In this document: in pieces, positions 36,904 to 45,651 of the stretch | Layout: every line of letters starts with the position of its first letter | Position numbering within the stretch: position 1 is the first letter of the stretch | DNA from: an uncultured Lachnospiraceae bacterium | GTDB lineage: Bacteria; Bacillota; Clostridia; Lachnospirales; Lachnospiraceae | DNA length: 64,000 nucleotides | Direction: 5' to 3' | NCBI GenBank assembly: GCA_910585555.1 | Contig: CAJUFU010000004.1 | Span: forward strand, 10,067 to 74,066 | The notes under the pieces: generated by a model | Seen by the model: only the letters and a program-made list of their open reading frames with translations | Told to the model about the DNA's origin: nothing | Databases searched by the model: none | Translations under genes and position numbers: made by a program

Positions 36904-38235
36904 TCATGTTCCTGGCAGCGTCACCGTAAAGATACTGCCCCCGCCCGGCCGGTCGGAAACGGTGATGGTGCCGTGATGAAGTTTCACAATCTCCAAGGCG
37001 ATAGACAGACCCAGCCCGAAGTGCCCTTTGGTGCTTCGGGATTTTTCTGCCCTGTAAAAGCGGTCAAAAATCTTCTTTTTATCTTCCTCCGGGATGCCGA
37101 TTCCGGTGTCTGCCACAGTGAAGCAGAAGCGGTTCTTATTATGATTCTTATTATATAGAAGAGACAGGTCGATTCGTCCGCCGGCAGGGGTGTAGCTGAT
37201 GGCGTTGTGCAGAAGAATGGAAAGGACCTGACTGATACGCTCATCATCTACGGTGCAGACAGGGATGGAGTCCCCCGGCAGAGTTATGCTGAGAGTCAGC
37301 TTTTTTTCCCGGGCCAAGGGTTCGAAGGCCTCACAAGTGTTCATCAGGAGCGTGTCCAGTTCCACTTCTTTTGGACGAATCGGAAAATTGTGATTATCGG
37401 AATTGCTCAGAGTGAGCATGTCGTTTATCAGAGATGACATCATGGTTCCTTCCTGCTGTATGGTATCCAGAAACCCTTTCTGCCTTGCTGCATCGGCGCT
37501 GCGGCAGCAGTCGGCAGCGGACAGAATAACAGACAGGGGAGTGCGCAGTTCATGAGAAGCGGCGGCAATAAAAGCAGTTTGACTGCGGCGGTTCTCGATG
37601 ATAGGCTGAAGCAGTCTGCCTGTGAAAAAGAAGGAAAAAAGCGTCAGGATGAGCACTGCGGTCACATCGATCAGAAGAAAACGGACCCTCTGCGTTTGTA
37701 TTTGCTCTTTCAGAAAGTCCAGAGAGTACAGTGCGACCATCTGCAGAGACGAGTCGTTGCGGTTTAGTTCAATGACACTGGCGTAGAATTCATGTTTTCC
37801 ATCATTGGGATTAAAAGGAAACTCAGCGTGATAGCAGGTATTGTAGAGACCGAAATTAACTTCTCCGTCCGTGCTTATGATTTCATGTTCAACCCTTTCA
37901 TGATAGGTTTTGAGGCAGTTTTCTAAAAGCGTCTTTGTGCCTGACATTTCGGAAAGACCACCGAGACGATTATACAAAAAGGGGATACCGTTATCTAAGA
38001 CATAAAAGGAATAATTGCCGCGGGCTTCCATTTTGGAGAGCCATTCCATGGAGATGACAGACTGCTGTTCTAAACTGGTGACGATGGTATTGATATCGTT
38101 TTGAAAAGAAGTAAATTGATTTTCGTACAGTCCTTTTTCCGAGATATACAGATAACATAAGGACATGACAATCATGATGGCGGCAGTGATGCCTGCGCAC
38201 ATTGTCGTCAAATACAGGTGTACTTTCTGAAACAT
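36904..38235 (-). CDS. Sensor histidine kinase
   Basis: This is the membrane sensor of a two-component system. Transmembrane segment 1 spans about residues 9-31, an extracellular sensor of about 150 residues follows, and segment 2 spans about 186-205. The HisKA box AAASHELRTPLSV has the phospho-acceptor His228. The ATPase has LLHNAISYTP (N box), VADTGIGIPEE (G1) and GHFGLGLSIALEIVKLHHG (G2). GAGGTGA precedes the ATG. It is cotranscribed after the response regulator, 52 bases apart. The signal is unknown. Confidence 0.93.
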   Translation of the reverse strand: MFQKVHLYLTTMCAGITAAIMIVMSLCYLYISEKGLYENQFTSFQNDINTIVTSLEQQSVISMEWLSKMEARGNYSFYVLDNGIPFLYNRLGGLSEMSGTKTLLENCLKTYHERVEHEIISTDGEVNFGLYNTCYHAEFPFNPNDGKHEFYASVIELNRNDSSLQMVALYSLDFLKEQIQTQRVRFLLIDVTAVLILTLFSFFFTGRLLQPIIENRRSQTAFIAAASHELRTPLSVILSAADCCRSADAARQKGFLDTIQQEGTMMSSLINDMLTLSNSDNHNFPIRPKEVELDTLLMNTCEAFEPLAREKKLTLSITLPGDSIPVCTVDDERISQVLSILLHNAISYTPAGGRIDLSLLYNKNHNKNRFCFTVADTGIGIPEEDKKKIFDRFYRAEKSRSTKGHFGLGLSIALEIVKLHHGTITVSDRPGGGSIFTVTLPGT

Positions 38236-38287
38236 ATTTCACCTCAATTCTGCGCTGTTTTTACTCATTATCTATGTAAATGGCGTC

Positions 38288-38965
38288 TCAGGATGGTATG
38301 ACAATACAATACCCCACGCCCCGGACGGTTTTCAGTGTGAGGCGGCTCCCTACGCTTCGCAGACGTCTGCGCAGGAAGTGAATATAATTATCCAGATTGC
38401 CTTCTTCCACATCACTGTCGGGGCCCCAGACTTTGAGAAGCAGTGTGGACCGGGAAACTGTCGCCTCGCCGCCTTTTAAAAAGACCTCTAAAAGGGCGGC
38501 TTCCCGTTTGGAAATCGTACAGCTCCCTGTTGGTCCTGTGAGGCGGTTCTGAGAGGCGGACCAGGTGATATCAAAAAGTGTTACAGAGGCTTCGTCTACA
38601 ATCTGCCGGGGACGTCTTGTGATACAGCGGATTCTGGCCAACAGTTCTTCCAGGGCAAAGGGTTTCACCAGATAGTCATCTGCCCCCATATCAAGCCCGG
38701 TGACCTTATCGGAGAGCGTGCCCAGTGCGGTGATCAGGATAATGGGGGTATTGATGTGATTGTCCCGCAGGGCGCTCAGTACATCCGTGCCCTCCATGTG
38801 AGGCAGCATCCGGTCTAAAAGTATCACGTCATATATGTTCTGCTCCCCATAAAAAAGAGCGTCCTCTCCGTCAAAACAGGAATCCACGTCAAAACCGGCC
38901 TGTGTCAGTCCGTAGGTGAGGGTTTCATTTAGTTTGATATCGTCTTCTGCAAGAAGTATTCTCAT
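38288..38965 (-). CDS. OmpR/PhoB-family response regulator
   Basis: Receiver domain with MRILLAEDDIKLNETL, phospho-acceptor Asp51 in VILLDRMLPHMEG, and the LVKPF lysine. A winged-helix DNA-binding domain fills the C-terminal 100 residues (SKREAALLEVFLKGG, then VEEGNLDNYIHFLRRRL and LKTVRGVGYCI). The start is set at the MRILLAED methionine behind AGGAAA; the longer frame would add 39 unlike residues. Its own promoter carries the same tandem heptamer box as two lipoprotein promoters downstream, suggesting autoregulation. Confidence 0.94.
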   Translation of the reverse strand: MRILLAEDDIKLNETLTYGLTQAGFDVDSCFDGEDALFYGEQNIYDVILLDRMLPHMEGTDVLSALRDNHINTPIILITALGTLSDKVTGLDMGADDYLVKPFALEELLARIRCITRRPRQIVDEASVTLFDITWSASQNRLTGPTGSCTISKREAALLEVFLKGGEATVSRSTLLLKVWGPDSDVEEGNLDNYIHFLRRRLRSVGSRLTLKTVRGVGYCIVIPS

Positions 38966-39045
38966 GGTGGGTTTTCCTCGTTTGCAAAATCCGCAGTGAA
39001 GCTCGAAAAACCTGCGGTTTTCCTCGCTCGCGGGCTTCGCCCTAT

Positions 39046-39101
39046 GCAGGCATAAGAAGAAAAAGTGTCTGCAAGCAGTCATTTTTTCTTCTTATGTCTG
39101 C
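39046..39101 (-). other. Long hairpin in the response-regulator mRNA leader
   Basis: Positions 39046-39067 pair with 39080-39101 in a near-perfect stem of 22 bp with two G-U pairs, plus a 3-bp apical stem. It lies in the roughly 155-base leader between the promoter and the response-regulator start. A weaker stem (AAAATCCGCAG with CTGCGGTTTT) lies closer to the gene. Confidence 0.65.
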
Positions 39102-39125
39102 GCACTGCTCATTGGGTACGCGTCC

Positions 39126-39158
39126 ATTATATCATATCATTCTTAAAGTAATCTCTAA
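39126..39158 (-). promoter_or_regulatory. Two-component operon promoter with tandem heptamer box
   Basis: On the minus strand TTAGAGA (39158-39152) is followed 11 bases later by TTTAAGA (39147-39141), and a perfect TATAAT (39131-39126) starts 16 bases after the second heptamer. The same geometry occurs at 41585-41617 and 42472-42515. No normal -35 is present, which fits activation by an OmpR/PhoB-type regulator. Confidence 0.65.
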
Positions 39159-39238
39159 AAAAATTTGGTTAATTTGGTTGAGGATGCAGCTGGCGATGTT
39201 GTAATTGACCGTAATTAGTTGTGTTATGTAAACTTGAT

Positions 39239-39272
39239 TGCAAAGTATACCCCAAAAAGTGCAAAGTATACC
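39239..39272 (+). repeat. Direct repeat of TGCAAAGTATACC
   Basis: Two exact 13-bp copies, at 39239-39251 and 39260-39272, are 21 bases apart (two helical turns), about 70 bases before the chemotaxis receptor start. Candidate operator; regulator unknown. Confidence 0.55.
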
Positions 39273-39340
39273 ACGAACCGGAAAAATCTATTGATTTATT
39301 TTAGAATAATTTGTGTAAAAATGACGGAAGAAAGAGGTGT

Positions 39341-41347
39341 ATGACGGTGGCTAGGACGATGAAGGGGAGGCTGACAATCAGTGTGATCTGTATTGTTGCA
39401 GTGAGTATTTTGCTTACGACAATCGGTATTGTGGTGATTGCGGGACGGCGTATTATGACGGAGCAGAAGGATATTTTGCAGCTTTATGCGGATAAATACG
39501 CGGAGGAGATTAATACCTGGATTGAAAATGAGAAGATGCTGGCAGCGGGTACTGCGGGAAGCATTGAGGCGGCGGAGAGTCTGGATGCAGATTTTATTCA
39601 ATCTGTCGTGGATGTACATGCGGCGGGCAGAGAGGAACTTTTGAATTTATATTGTGGCACGAAGGAGAGCGCTTTCATACAGTCCAACAAGGAAGCGGCC
39701 ATACCGGAAGGCTATGACCCTGTACAGCGGGGGTGGTATCAGCAGGCAGGCGCCGCGAAAGAGACGATTGTGACGGACCCCTATTGGGATGTGCTGACGG
39801 GACAGATGTGTACCACCATCGCATCGCCGGTGTATGTGGAGGGAGAGCTTGCGGCGGTCATCGGCCTGGATGTAACGCTCGGTACGGTGACGGATTTGAC
39901 GGGCAGTATCAATTATGCGGAAGGGGTTTACAGGTTTCTTGCAGACAGCAGTGGGCAGTATGTAGCGCACAGAAACAAAGAATATGAACCTTCCGAGGAG
40001 ACGGCTGTGGCAGTCAGCGAGATGATGCCTGCTTTACAGCCCCTTATGGATGGAAATGGGCAAAACATCCTGCGGGAAACAGATTATGATGGGACGGCGT
40101 GCTATTTTGCAGCGGCGCCGATTACGGGTAGCCACTGGAAGCTGGGTGTTGTGTGCCCGGCATCCAATGTGTGGAGTTCTCTTGTAGCTATGGTCGTGGT
40201 GGCTATGGTGACAGCCCTGGTGCTTATTGTTCTTTCAGCGGTATTCATGGCGGGACTGATTGGCAGGACCCTTGCGCCGGTGCAGATGCTCAAGCAGTTT
40301 GCTTCCGGAGATTTCTCGGAAGATGCAGTGGTGGAGAAGGAGATTCCCAGACAATATAAGAACGAGACACAGCAGATTCAGACGGCAACGGCGGAAGTCA
40401 GACAGCAGATTCGAGGGATTATCTTAAATACAAAAGAGGAAGCGGATTCCATCAACACGATTGCGGAAGGCACCTCAACCAAAATGACGGCGTTAAATGG
40501 GGATATTGCGGCCATTGCATATAACGCGGGCGAGGTCATGCGGCAGACCGCTGAGGCGCAAGAACTGGCGGAGAAGATCAGGGATACCAGCAAAGAATTG
40601 AGCAGAGTGATTGAAAATGTGGCGAGAAAAGCAGGGGAAGCGGCAGAGCAGTCCGGGGATATCATGGGACGGGCAGGCAGACAGCATGAGGCTTCACAAA
40701 GATCGGCTAAGGAGGCGGTGGAACTGTGCGGTTCTACCATGGAAGAATTGAGTGCCGCCATCACGGAAAGCCAGAAAGTGAAGGAGATTGATACCTTGAC
40801 GGCGGAGATTCTTGCTATCAGTTCTCAGACAAACCTGCTGGCATTAAACGCCTCCATTGAGGCTTCCAGAGCCGGGGAGGCGGGGAAGGGATTTGCAGTC
40901 GTTGCAGAGGAAATCAGGCAGCTGGCAGATCATTCTAAAAATGCGGTAGACCAGATTCGCAAAGTGACAGATGGTGTGGTACATAGTGTGGCTTTTCTTT
41001 CAGAAAGCTCCGAAAAATTATTAAAGTTCATGAATGAGAAGGTGATGAAAGATTACCAGGGAATGGCCAGGCTGGCAGGCATGTATGAGCAGGATGCGGC
41101 TTTTTACAGTGATATCTCAAGTGATTTGGGAGCTTCCTCCCAGGAGATGAGCGCCAGTATGGAAGGCATCAGCGATTCCATTGTTACGATTACGCATCTT
41201 GTAGGCGACATTTCGATGTTTATGGGTAAAATGGAGCAGGCGGCGGCAGATTCCAACGTGAGTTCCAGAGAGGTACTTGCGCAGATGGAAGAATTGTCGG
41301 TGTTGAGTGAACAGTTAAAACAGACCGTGGCGTCATTTAAGGTGTAA
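39341..41347 (+). CDS. Methyl-accepting chemotaxis protein with dCache-type sensor
   Basis: A transducer that senses an extracellular ligand and controls CheA. Transmembrane segment 1 is near residues 10-35. The extracellular region of about 230 residues has the dCache features [17 protein letters not shown] and VIGLDVTLG. Transmembrane segment 2 is near residues 275-300. A weak HAMP-like stretch follows, then the signalling domain with the conserved hairpin tip [26 protein letters not shown]. The start is set at the ATG behind GAAAGAGG, 10 codons inside the longest frame. A terminator lies 140 bases downstream. Confidence 0.92.
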   Translation: MTVARTMKGRLTISVICIVAVSILLTTIGIVVIAGRRIMTEQKDILQLYADKYAEEINTWIENEKMLAAGTAGSIEAAESLDADFIQSVVDVHAAGREELLNLYCGTKESAFIQSNKEAAIPEGYDPVQRGWYQQAGAAKETIVTDPYWDVLTGQMCTTIASPVYVEGELAAVIGLDVTLGTVTDLTGSINYAEGVYRFLADSSGQYVAHRNKEYEPSEETAVAVSEMMPALQPLMDGNGQNILRETDYDGTACYFAAAPITGSHWKLGVVCPASNVWSSLVAMVVVAMVTALVLIVLSAVFMAGLIGRTLAPVQMLKQFASGDFSEDAVVEKEIPRQYKNETQQIQTATAEVRQQIRGIILNTKEEADSINTIAEGTSTKMTALNGDIAAIAYNAGEVMRQTAEAQELAEKIRDTSKELSRVIENVARKAGEAAEQSGDIMGRAGRQHEASQRSAKEAVELCGSTMEELSAAITESQKVKEIDTLTAEILAISSQTNLLALNASIEASRAGEAGKGFAVVAEEIRQLADHSKNAVDQIRKVTDGVVHSVAFLSESSEKLLKFMNEKVMKDYQGMARLAGMYEQDAAFYSDISSDLGASSQEMSASMEGISDSIVTITHLVGDISMFMGKMEQAAADSNVSSREVLAQMEELSVLSEQLKQTVASFKV

Positions 41348-41487
41348 GAGAAATAACAGCGTAAAGGCCCTTGGAACCGGGGTAGTGTGGAAGATATTCT
41401 GGAATATGGCAGGAATAGCGAACGATTGGAATTCATGGAGAAAAACGGTAAATTCCCGCCAAATGTATAAAACTGAATCAAGATAAC

Positions 41488-41528
41488 AAAATGCCGCTGT
41501 ATGGATAAAGCCAGACAGCGGTATTTTT
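41488..41528 (+). terminator. Terminator after the chemotaxis receptor gene
   Basis: A 13-bp stem (41488-41500 with 41515-41527, one G-T pair) with a 14-base loop ends in a run of T. The stretch 41,348-41,487 otherwise shows no gene. Confidence 0.8.
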
Positions 41529-41584
41529 ATCTCTGCCTGTTCAAGGGAATCTTTAAGAACCTGCAACGATTCTGCAACATTCTG

Positions 41585-41617
41585 TTAGAGATATTTTAGA
41601 GAAAATCCTGCTATGAT
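41585..41617 (+). promoter_or_regulatory. Tandem heptamer box and -10 of lipoprotein 1
   Basis: TTAGAGA at 41585-41591 and again at 41596-41602 (11-base period) is followed by TATGAT at 41612-41617, which starts 16 bases after the second heptamer. Just upstream CTGCAAC repeats at 41561 and 41572, also 11 bases apart. The implied leader is about 160 bases. Confidence 0.65.
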
Positions 41618-41785
41618 GTGTAACTACAGTAAGGGACATAACAAATTTCTGTTTCCGGCGACTGCCAAAGCTATATACGGAAAGCGCTTACAGGGCCGAA
41701 GGAAATTTCCAATGTCTCTAACGATAAAAAGCGGGCAATACATACAAACAGGACAAAAGACAGCCTGCGGAAAGGATGAAAGAGA

Positions 41786-42460
41786 ATGAGAACAAGAAAA
41801 AGGTTGGTGATGGCAGGATGTGTGGGTATGCTGCTCCTGGCGGGATTCACAGGATGTACGAAAACGGAGGAGGCGTCACAGCAGACACAGGAGGAGAGCG
41901 GTGCTGAGGAAGACAGCCAGAAAACACCGGGAGGAACAGGTAACGAAACGGACAGTAAAGAGACAGCGGGTGAGACAGGCGACGAGGTGGACAGACAGGA
42001 GACCCAGAGCGAGCCAGGTGGCAAAGCGGACAGCCAGAAAACATCGGGAGGGACATCTGACGAAGCGAGCAGCCAGGAACCCACAAATGCGGCAGAACAT
42101 ATGGATGAGCAGTCTGCATCGTTTAAGCTTTCGCCAAGCGAGGGAACAGAACATCTTGGCGGGAAGGTACAGAGCGTGGCGGATGAGGGCATGATTTTTG
42201 CCCAGACCACTGTGATGGGAGAGGGAGAAAACGCGCGTATGGTCACCTTAGTGGACGAGAAGGATGCCAAAAAGATTCCTGTCGTGTTTACGGCGGATAC
42301 CAAGGTGGAACACTGGGTAATCCGGGACGGCGGTGCTGGGATTGACAGGACAGATGCGGCACTATCGGATGTAAAGCCGGGGCAGGGTGTAGAGTTAGAA
42401 GGATATTACGAGGGTGAAAACTTTGTGGCAACACGGATTCTGATTGAGGAATATAAGTAG
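41786..42460 (+). CDS. Small lipoprotein 1 with four 13-residue tandem repeats
   Basis: A 224-residue exported lipoprotein: basic start, hydrophobic stretch, lipobox-like GFTGC with Cys24. Residues 43-94 are four tandem 13-residue repeats of the DSQKTPGGTGNET type, rich in Ser, Thr, Glu and Gly, forming a flexible linker. The C-terminal domain (about 120-224) is beta-rich (GGKVQSVADEGMIF, then MVTLVDEKDA, VVFTADTKVEHW and GVELEGYYEGENF) and resembles small OB-like or DUF-type folds; no family was recognised. It has its own box-type promoter. Confidence 0.8.
   Translation: MRTRKRLVMAGCVGMLLLAGFTGCTKTEEASQQTQEESGAEEDSQKTPGGTGNETDSKETAGETGDEVDRQETQSEPGGKADSQKTSGGTSDEASSQEPTNAAEHMDEQSASFKLSPSEGTEHLGGKVQSVADEGMIFAQTTVMGEGENARMVTLVDEKDAKKIPVVFTADTKVEHWVIRDGGAGIDRTDAALSDVKPGQGVELEGYYEGENFVATRILIEEYK
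41912..42067 (+). repeat. Four 39-bp coding repeats in lipoprotein 1
   Basis: Four consecutive 13-codon units starting DSQKTPGG, DSKETAGE, DRQETQSE and DSQKTSGG. The first and fourth are most alike, the third most diverged. A partial fifth unit (SSQEP) follows. Confidence 0.8.
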
Positions 42461-42471
42461 GGGTGGAAGCG

Positions 42472-42515
42472 TTAGAGGTTTCTTAGAGATTTTTTAGAGA
42501 AAGATTTGGTATGAT
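42472..42515 (+). promoter_or_regulatory. Triple heptamer box and -10 of lipoprotein 2 operon
   Basis: TTAGAGG at 42472-42478, TTAGAGA at 42483-42489 and TTAGAGA at 42494-42500 are exactly 11 bases apart. TATGAT at 42510-42515 starts 16 bases after the last. The gene starts 18 bases later, with GGAAGGAG between. Confidence 0.7.
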
Positions 42516-42532
42516 AGGAAGGAGATTATAAA

Positions 42533-43093
42533 ATGATGTTACGGATGATGAAAAAGAGCAGGGCGGTTATGACACTTATTTGCGTCGGTATGGTGATGAT
42601 GCTGGCGACAGGCTGTGGAGAAGAGAAGGAAGCGCCGATTCCGGTGGATTTGTCTTCTGAAAAGGGGGATGAACAGGAGAACCTGGTGCAGGATGTGGGA
42701 GAAAATAGTTTGGCTGATTCCGCAGAGGAAGGAGATAACGCACAGGCGCAACAGCCTTCCGGTATGGACGAATTAGACGGGAATGTGACAAGTGTGGGGC
42801 AGGACAGCTTTGTTATCTGTAAAGAAACTACATCCTCTGACGGTGACGGTGATCTTGCAGTGGCGCCGGCGCCGGGGGCTGAGACGGCAGAGGATTTGGT
42901 TACTGTGTATGTAAATCAGAACTGTTCTTACCAATACGAGACCGTCAAAAACGGCGGCATTAATCCGGAGGATATTTCCGCCAGGGAAGGTTCCTTTGGG
43001 GATTTGAAGGACGGACTTTCATGTAACATAAAAGGAAGCTGGAAGGATGGTTCTTTCTATGCAGACAGTATCAAGATGATGGAATTTGTCTGA
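42533..43093 (+). CDS. Small lipoprotein 2
   Basis: A 186-residue lipoprotein: signal peptide ending LATGC, then an acidic linker (about residues 30-80) and a beta-rich C-terminal domain with MDELDGNVTSVGQDSFVIC, LVTVYVNQNCSYQYETV and LSCNIKGSWKDGSFYADSI. The C-terminal layout (a GNVTSVG-type start and a final GSFYADSI strand) resembles lipoprotein 1 and suggests a shared fold. Function unknown. It appears to be the first gene of the operon that includes the large lipoproteins and permeases. Confidence 0.8.
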   Translation: MMLRMMKKSRAVMTLICVGMVMMLATGCGEEKEAPIPVDLSSEKGDEQENLVQDVGENSLADSAEEGDNAQAQQPSGMDELDGNVTSVGQDSFVICKETTSSDGDGDLAVAPAPGAETAEDLVTVYVNQNCSYQYETVKNGGINPEDISAREGSFGDLKDGLSCNIKGSWKDGSFYADSIKMMEFV

Positions 43094-43107
43094 TAACACG
43101 ATTGATT

Positions 43108-43133
43108 TAAGATTCCGCAGAGGCGGCATCTTA
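43108..43133 (+). other. Stem-loop between lipoprotein 2 and large lipoprotein A
   Basis: A 10-bp stem with one mismatch (43108-43118 with 43123-43133) and a 4-base loop, not followed by T. It lies 36 bases before the next gene. It could set relative expression by stabilising the 3' or 5' mRNA ends, rather than terminate. Confidence 0.5.
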
Positions 43134-43168
43134 GTGGTTAGCGTAGAAAGGAAGCGTGACAGGAATTT

Positions 43169-45604
43169 ATGAGTCAATATTTATATAAGAAAAGTAAGGA
43201 ACATGAAAATAAGAAGAGAAGGCGCATGATAGCCGTGTGTCTCATGCTTTCCATGATGGCAGGGCTTCTTACAGGATGTGGAGATAACAGCCCGGCCGCT
43301 TCTTCCGGGGAACAGGGAGCGGACGTTTTGGAAAGTGACGTATCCGGCGCGCAGACAGGGCAGGAGGATGCGGAGAACACAGGTAACGATAACAAAGCCA
43401 TGGGGCGTTATGTAGAAAATTCTGTGGACATTTCAGAGTATACGACTTTATCATGCGGGATTACCGCACTAAGCGACGGCAGGTTCTTAGTTTTGGATAA
43501 GGAAGCGGGTATGCTGGTATCTGAGGACGGCGGTGTGACCTGGCAGGTGGAGGCCGTACCGGGAATTTCGGACCTTGCTGCTTTTACGAAGGAGAATTAT
43601 ATCTTTACCATGAAAGCCGATACGGACGGTACTGTTGCAGTGTTGTCATCTCCCAATACGGATGGGGATGGAGATTTTCATACAGGACTGCTTATGACAG
43701 GGCCCGATGGCAATACCAGGACAATCACGGAACTGACGGCTTCGGAGGAAGGTTATGTGTCGGATATCTGGTTTGGACCGGACGGGCGTCTGTTTGCCAG
43801 AATCATAGGCGGCAGCGGCCTTTATGAGGTAGACACAGAAACCGGTGAGATGCACAAGTATATGTCTCTTCCCAACATGCCGGATTTATTGCAGTTCCAG
43901 GGAGATTATATGATTCTTCTCACGCCCCAGGACGGAATCACTTTCTATAATATGAAAGAAGAGAAGTGGGTGGAGGACTCTGTGCTTGCGGAGTTTATGC
44001 GGCAAAACTATCTGGATGGCTACTATTGTCATGACACTTTTAGCGTTTATATGGTGCCGGGAGAAGAGGGGACTCTCTATGTGGCAGGAAAAGGCGGCGT
44101 GTACCGGCATGTGATCGGTGGCAGTGCCATGGAACAGATCATTGACGGAGGGCTTTCCAGTTTCAGTAATCCGTCCATGAGTATCGTCAATATGATTGCG
44201 CTTCCAAATAACGAGTTCATGGTGCTCTTTACCGGCGGTAAGCTGGTACACTATGTCTATGACCCGGAGGTGCCCACAGTGCCGGATGAGCTGGTAACGG
44301 TCTATTCGCTGCGGGAGGAAAATAAAGTGCGCCAGGCAATCGCCCAATATCAGGCCCAGAATCCCCAGGCCTTTGTCAGATATGAGGTGGGAATGAGCGG
44401 CATGGATGCAACGGGCAGAGAGGATGCCATTAAGAAGCTGAATACGGAATTGATGGCGGGCAGAGGCCCGGATATTTTAATCTTGGATGGCCTGCCGGCA
44501 GACTCTTATATTGAAAAGGGAGTGCTTTTAGATTTGAGCGGTCATATCGGTCAGATGACGGGAGAACAGGAACTGCTTCCTAATATTGTGGAGAGTTTCA
44601 GGCAGGATGGCAAGATTTACAGTATGCCGGTTTCTTTTACGATTCCGGCGGTGTTTGGCAGGGAAGACGATCTTTTACAGATTCATGATCTTGCATCTCT
44701 TACGGATACCATGGAACGGCTGAGGGCGGAGAATCCGGGGCAGGAGATTATCGGTATGTTTTCACCGGAGACAGCCGTGAAATGGCTTTTGCCAATCTCG
44801 GCGCCGGCATTTGTGGATGAGAACGGGAGTCTGGATGTACAGGTGATTTCGGATTATCTGGATAAGATCAACCGGATTTATACTGTAGCTATGGATGGGC
44901 TTTCCGAGAACGTGCAGGAGTATCATGATAATCGGCGGGAAATGTACCGGGCGTCCGACGAGGATGATTATTTTACGGAAGCCTATAACAGCCTGGGCAA
45001 TGCGACTATGGAGATTCTTTTGCAGGATGCGGTATTCTCGGCAGGGAGTCTGAAGAACACCTATAGTTTTCAGGAAGTGAATTCCTTCAAGTGGATAGAA
45101 GGATATGAGGATATGAAAATTGCACCTCTTGACGGACATTGCAGTCATGTTTTTGTGCCGGATGTTATGACAGGTATCAATGCCTCCTCCGCTCATCAAA
45201 AAGAGGCCGAAGCCTTTTTCGATGTGTTGATGGGAAAAGACGTGCAGCAGCTTCTTTATGATGGATTTGTGGTCAATCAGGCGGCTTTGGAAAACCAATT
45301 GAGTCCCGCTTGGGTGGTCCTTGCAAACGGCGGTATGAACGTGGATTATGGCGAGGTTTCAAGCAGTATCGGCGGCAGCACGGGAGACGGCAGGGATTTT
45401 ACGATGGCAATCTATATGCCGACGAAGGAAGAGTATCAGGCATTGTATGATATTTTCTGTGAGCTTGATACACCGTATATTGTAAGGCCCGTATTGGAGG
45501 AAGCAGTCGTAGAGTTTGGCACCCAGTATCTGGACGGGTATCTGTCTTTGGACGTTGCAGTACAGAAGATTAAGAGTAAAGTGGATTTGTATATGGCGGA
45601 ATAG
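43169..45604 (+). CDS. Large lipoprotein A: propeller-like N-terminus plus solute-binding C-terminus
   Basis: An 811-residue lipoprotein with lipobox LLTGC at about residue 37. Residues about 75-385 repeat short strand patterns (LSDGRFLVLDKEAGMLVSEDGG, then FGPDGRLFARI, GDYMILLTPQDG, EGTLYVAGKGGVYRHV), like sialidase or propeller blades. From about residue 390 the chain looks like a family 1 extracellular solute-binding protein: VRQAIAQYQAQNPQAFVRYEV, GRGPDILILDGL and YSMPVSF. This combination beside two permeases suggests a carbohydrate or oligomer importer. Ligand unknown. Confidence 0.8.
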   Translation: MSQYLYKKSKEHENKKRRRMIAVCLMLSMMAGLLTGCGDNSPAASSGEQGADVLESDVSGAQTGQEDAENTGNDNKAMGRYVENSVDISEYTTLSCGITALSDGRFLVLDKEAGMLVSEDGGVTWQVEAVPGISDLAAFTKENYIFTMKADTDGTVAVLSSPNTDGDGDFHTGLLMTGPDGNTRTITELTASEEGYVSDIWFGPDGRLFARIIGGSGLYEVDTETGEMHKYMSLPNMPDLLQFQGDYMILLTPQDGITFYNMKEEKWVEDSVLAEFMRQNYLDGYYCHDTFSVYMVPGEEGTLYVAGKGGVYRHVIGGSAMEQIIDGGLSSFSNPSMSIVNMIALPNNEFMVLFTGGKLVHYVYDPEVPTVPDELVTVYSLREENKVRQAIAQYQAQNPQAFVRYEVGMSGMDATGREDAIKKLNTELMAGRGPDILILDGLPADSYIEKGVLLDLSGHIGQMTGEQELLPNIVESFRQDGKIYSMPVSFTIPAVFGREDDLLQIHDLASLTDTMERLRAENPGQEIIGMFSPETAVKWLLPISAPAFVDENGSLDVQVISDYLDKINRIYTVAMDGLSENVQEYHDNRREMYRASDEDDYFTEAYNSLGNATMEILLQDAVFSAGSLKNTYSFQEVNSFKWIEGYEDMKIAPLDGHCSHVFVPDVMTGINASSAHQKEAEAFFDVLMGKDVQQLLYDGFVVNQAALENQLSPAWVVLANGGMNVDYGEVSSSIGGSTGDGRDFTMAIYMPTKEEYQALYDIFCELDTPYIVRPVLEEAVVEFGTQYLDGYLSLDVAVQKIKSKVDLYMAE

Positions 45605-45651
45605 GTATTGCGATGATTGTAATAAGGCCCGAAGAGCGGAGGAAGAATTTG

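Noticed and set aside
36903..37158. Second half of the frame starting at 36724
   Set aside because: From about 36,903 it is the reverse complement of the histidine kinase ATPase domain, so it is not protein-coding on this strand.
39001..39082. 39-residue N-terminal extension of the response regulator
   Set aside because: It translates the hairpin leader, has unusual Cys/Phe-rich composition and the receiver domain begins exactly at the internal ATG with a ribosome binding site.
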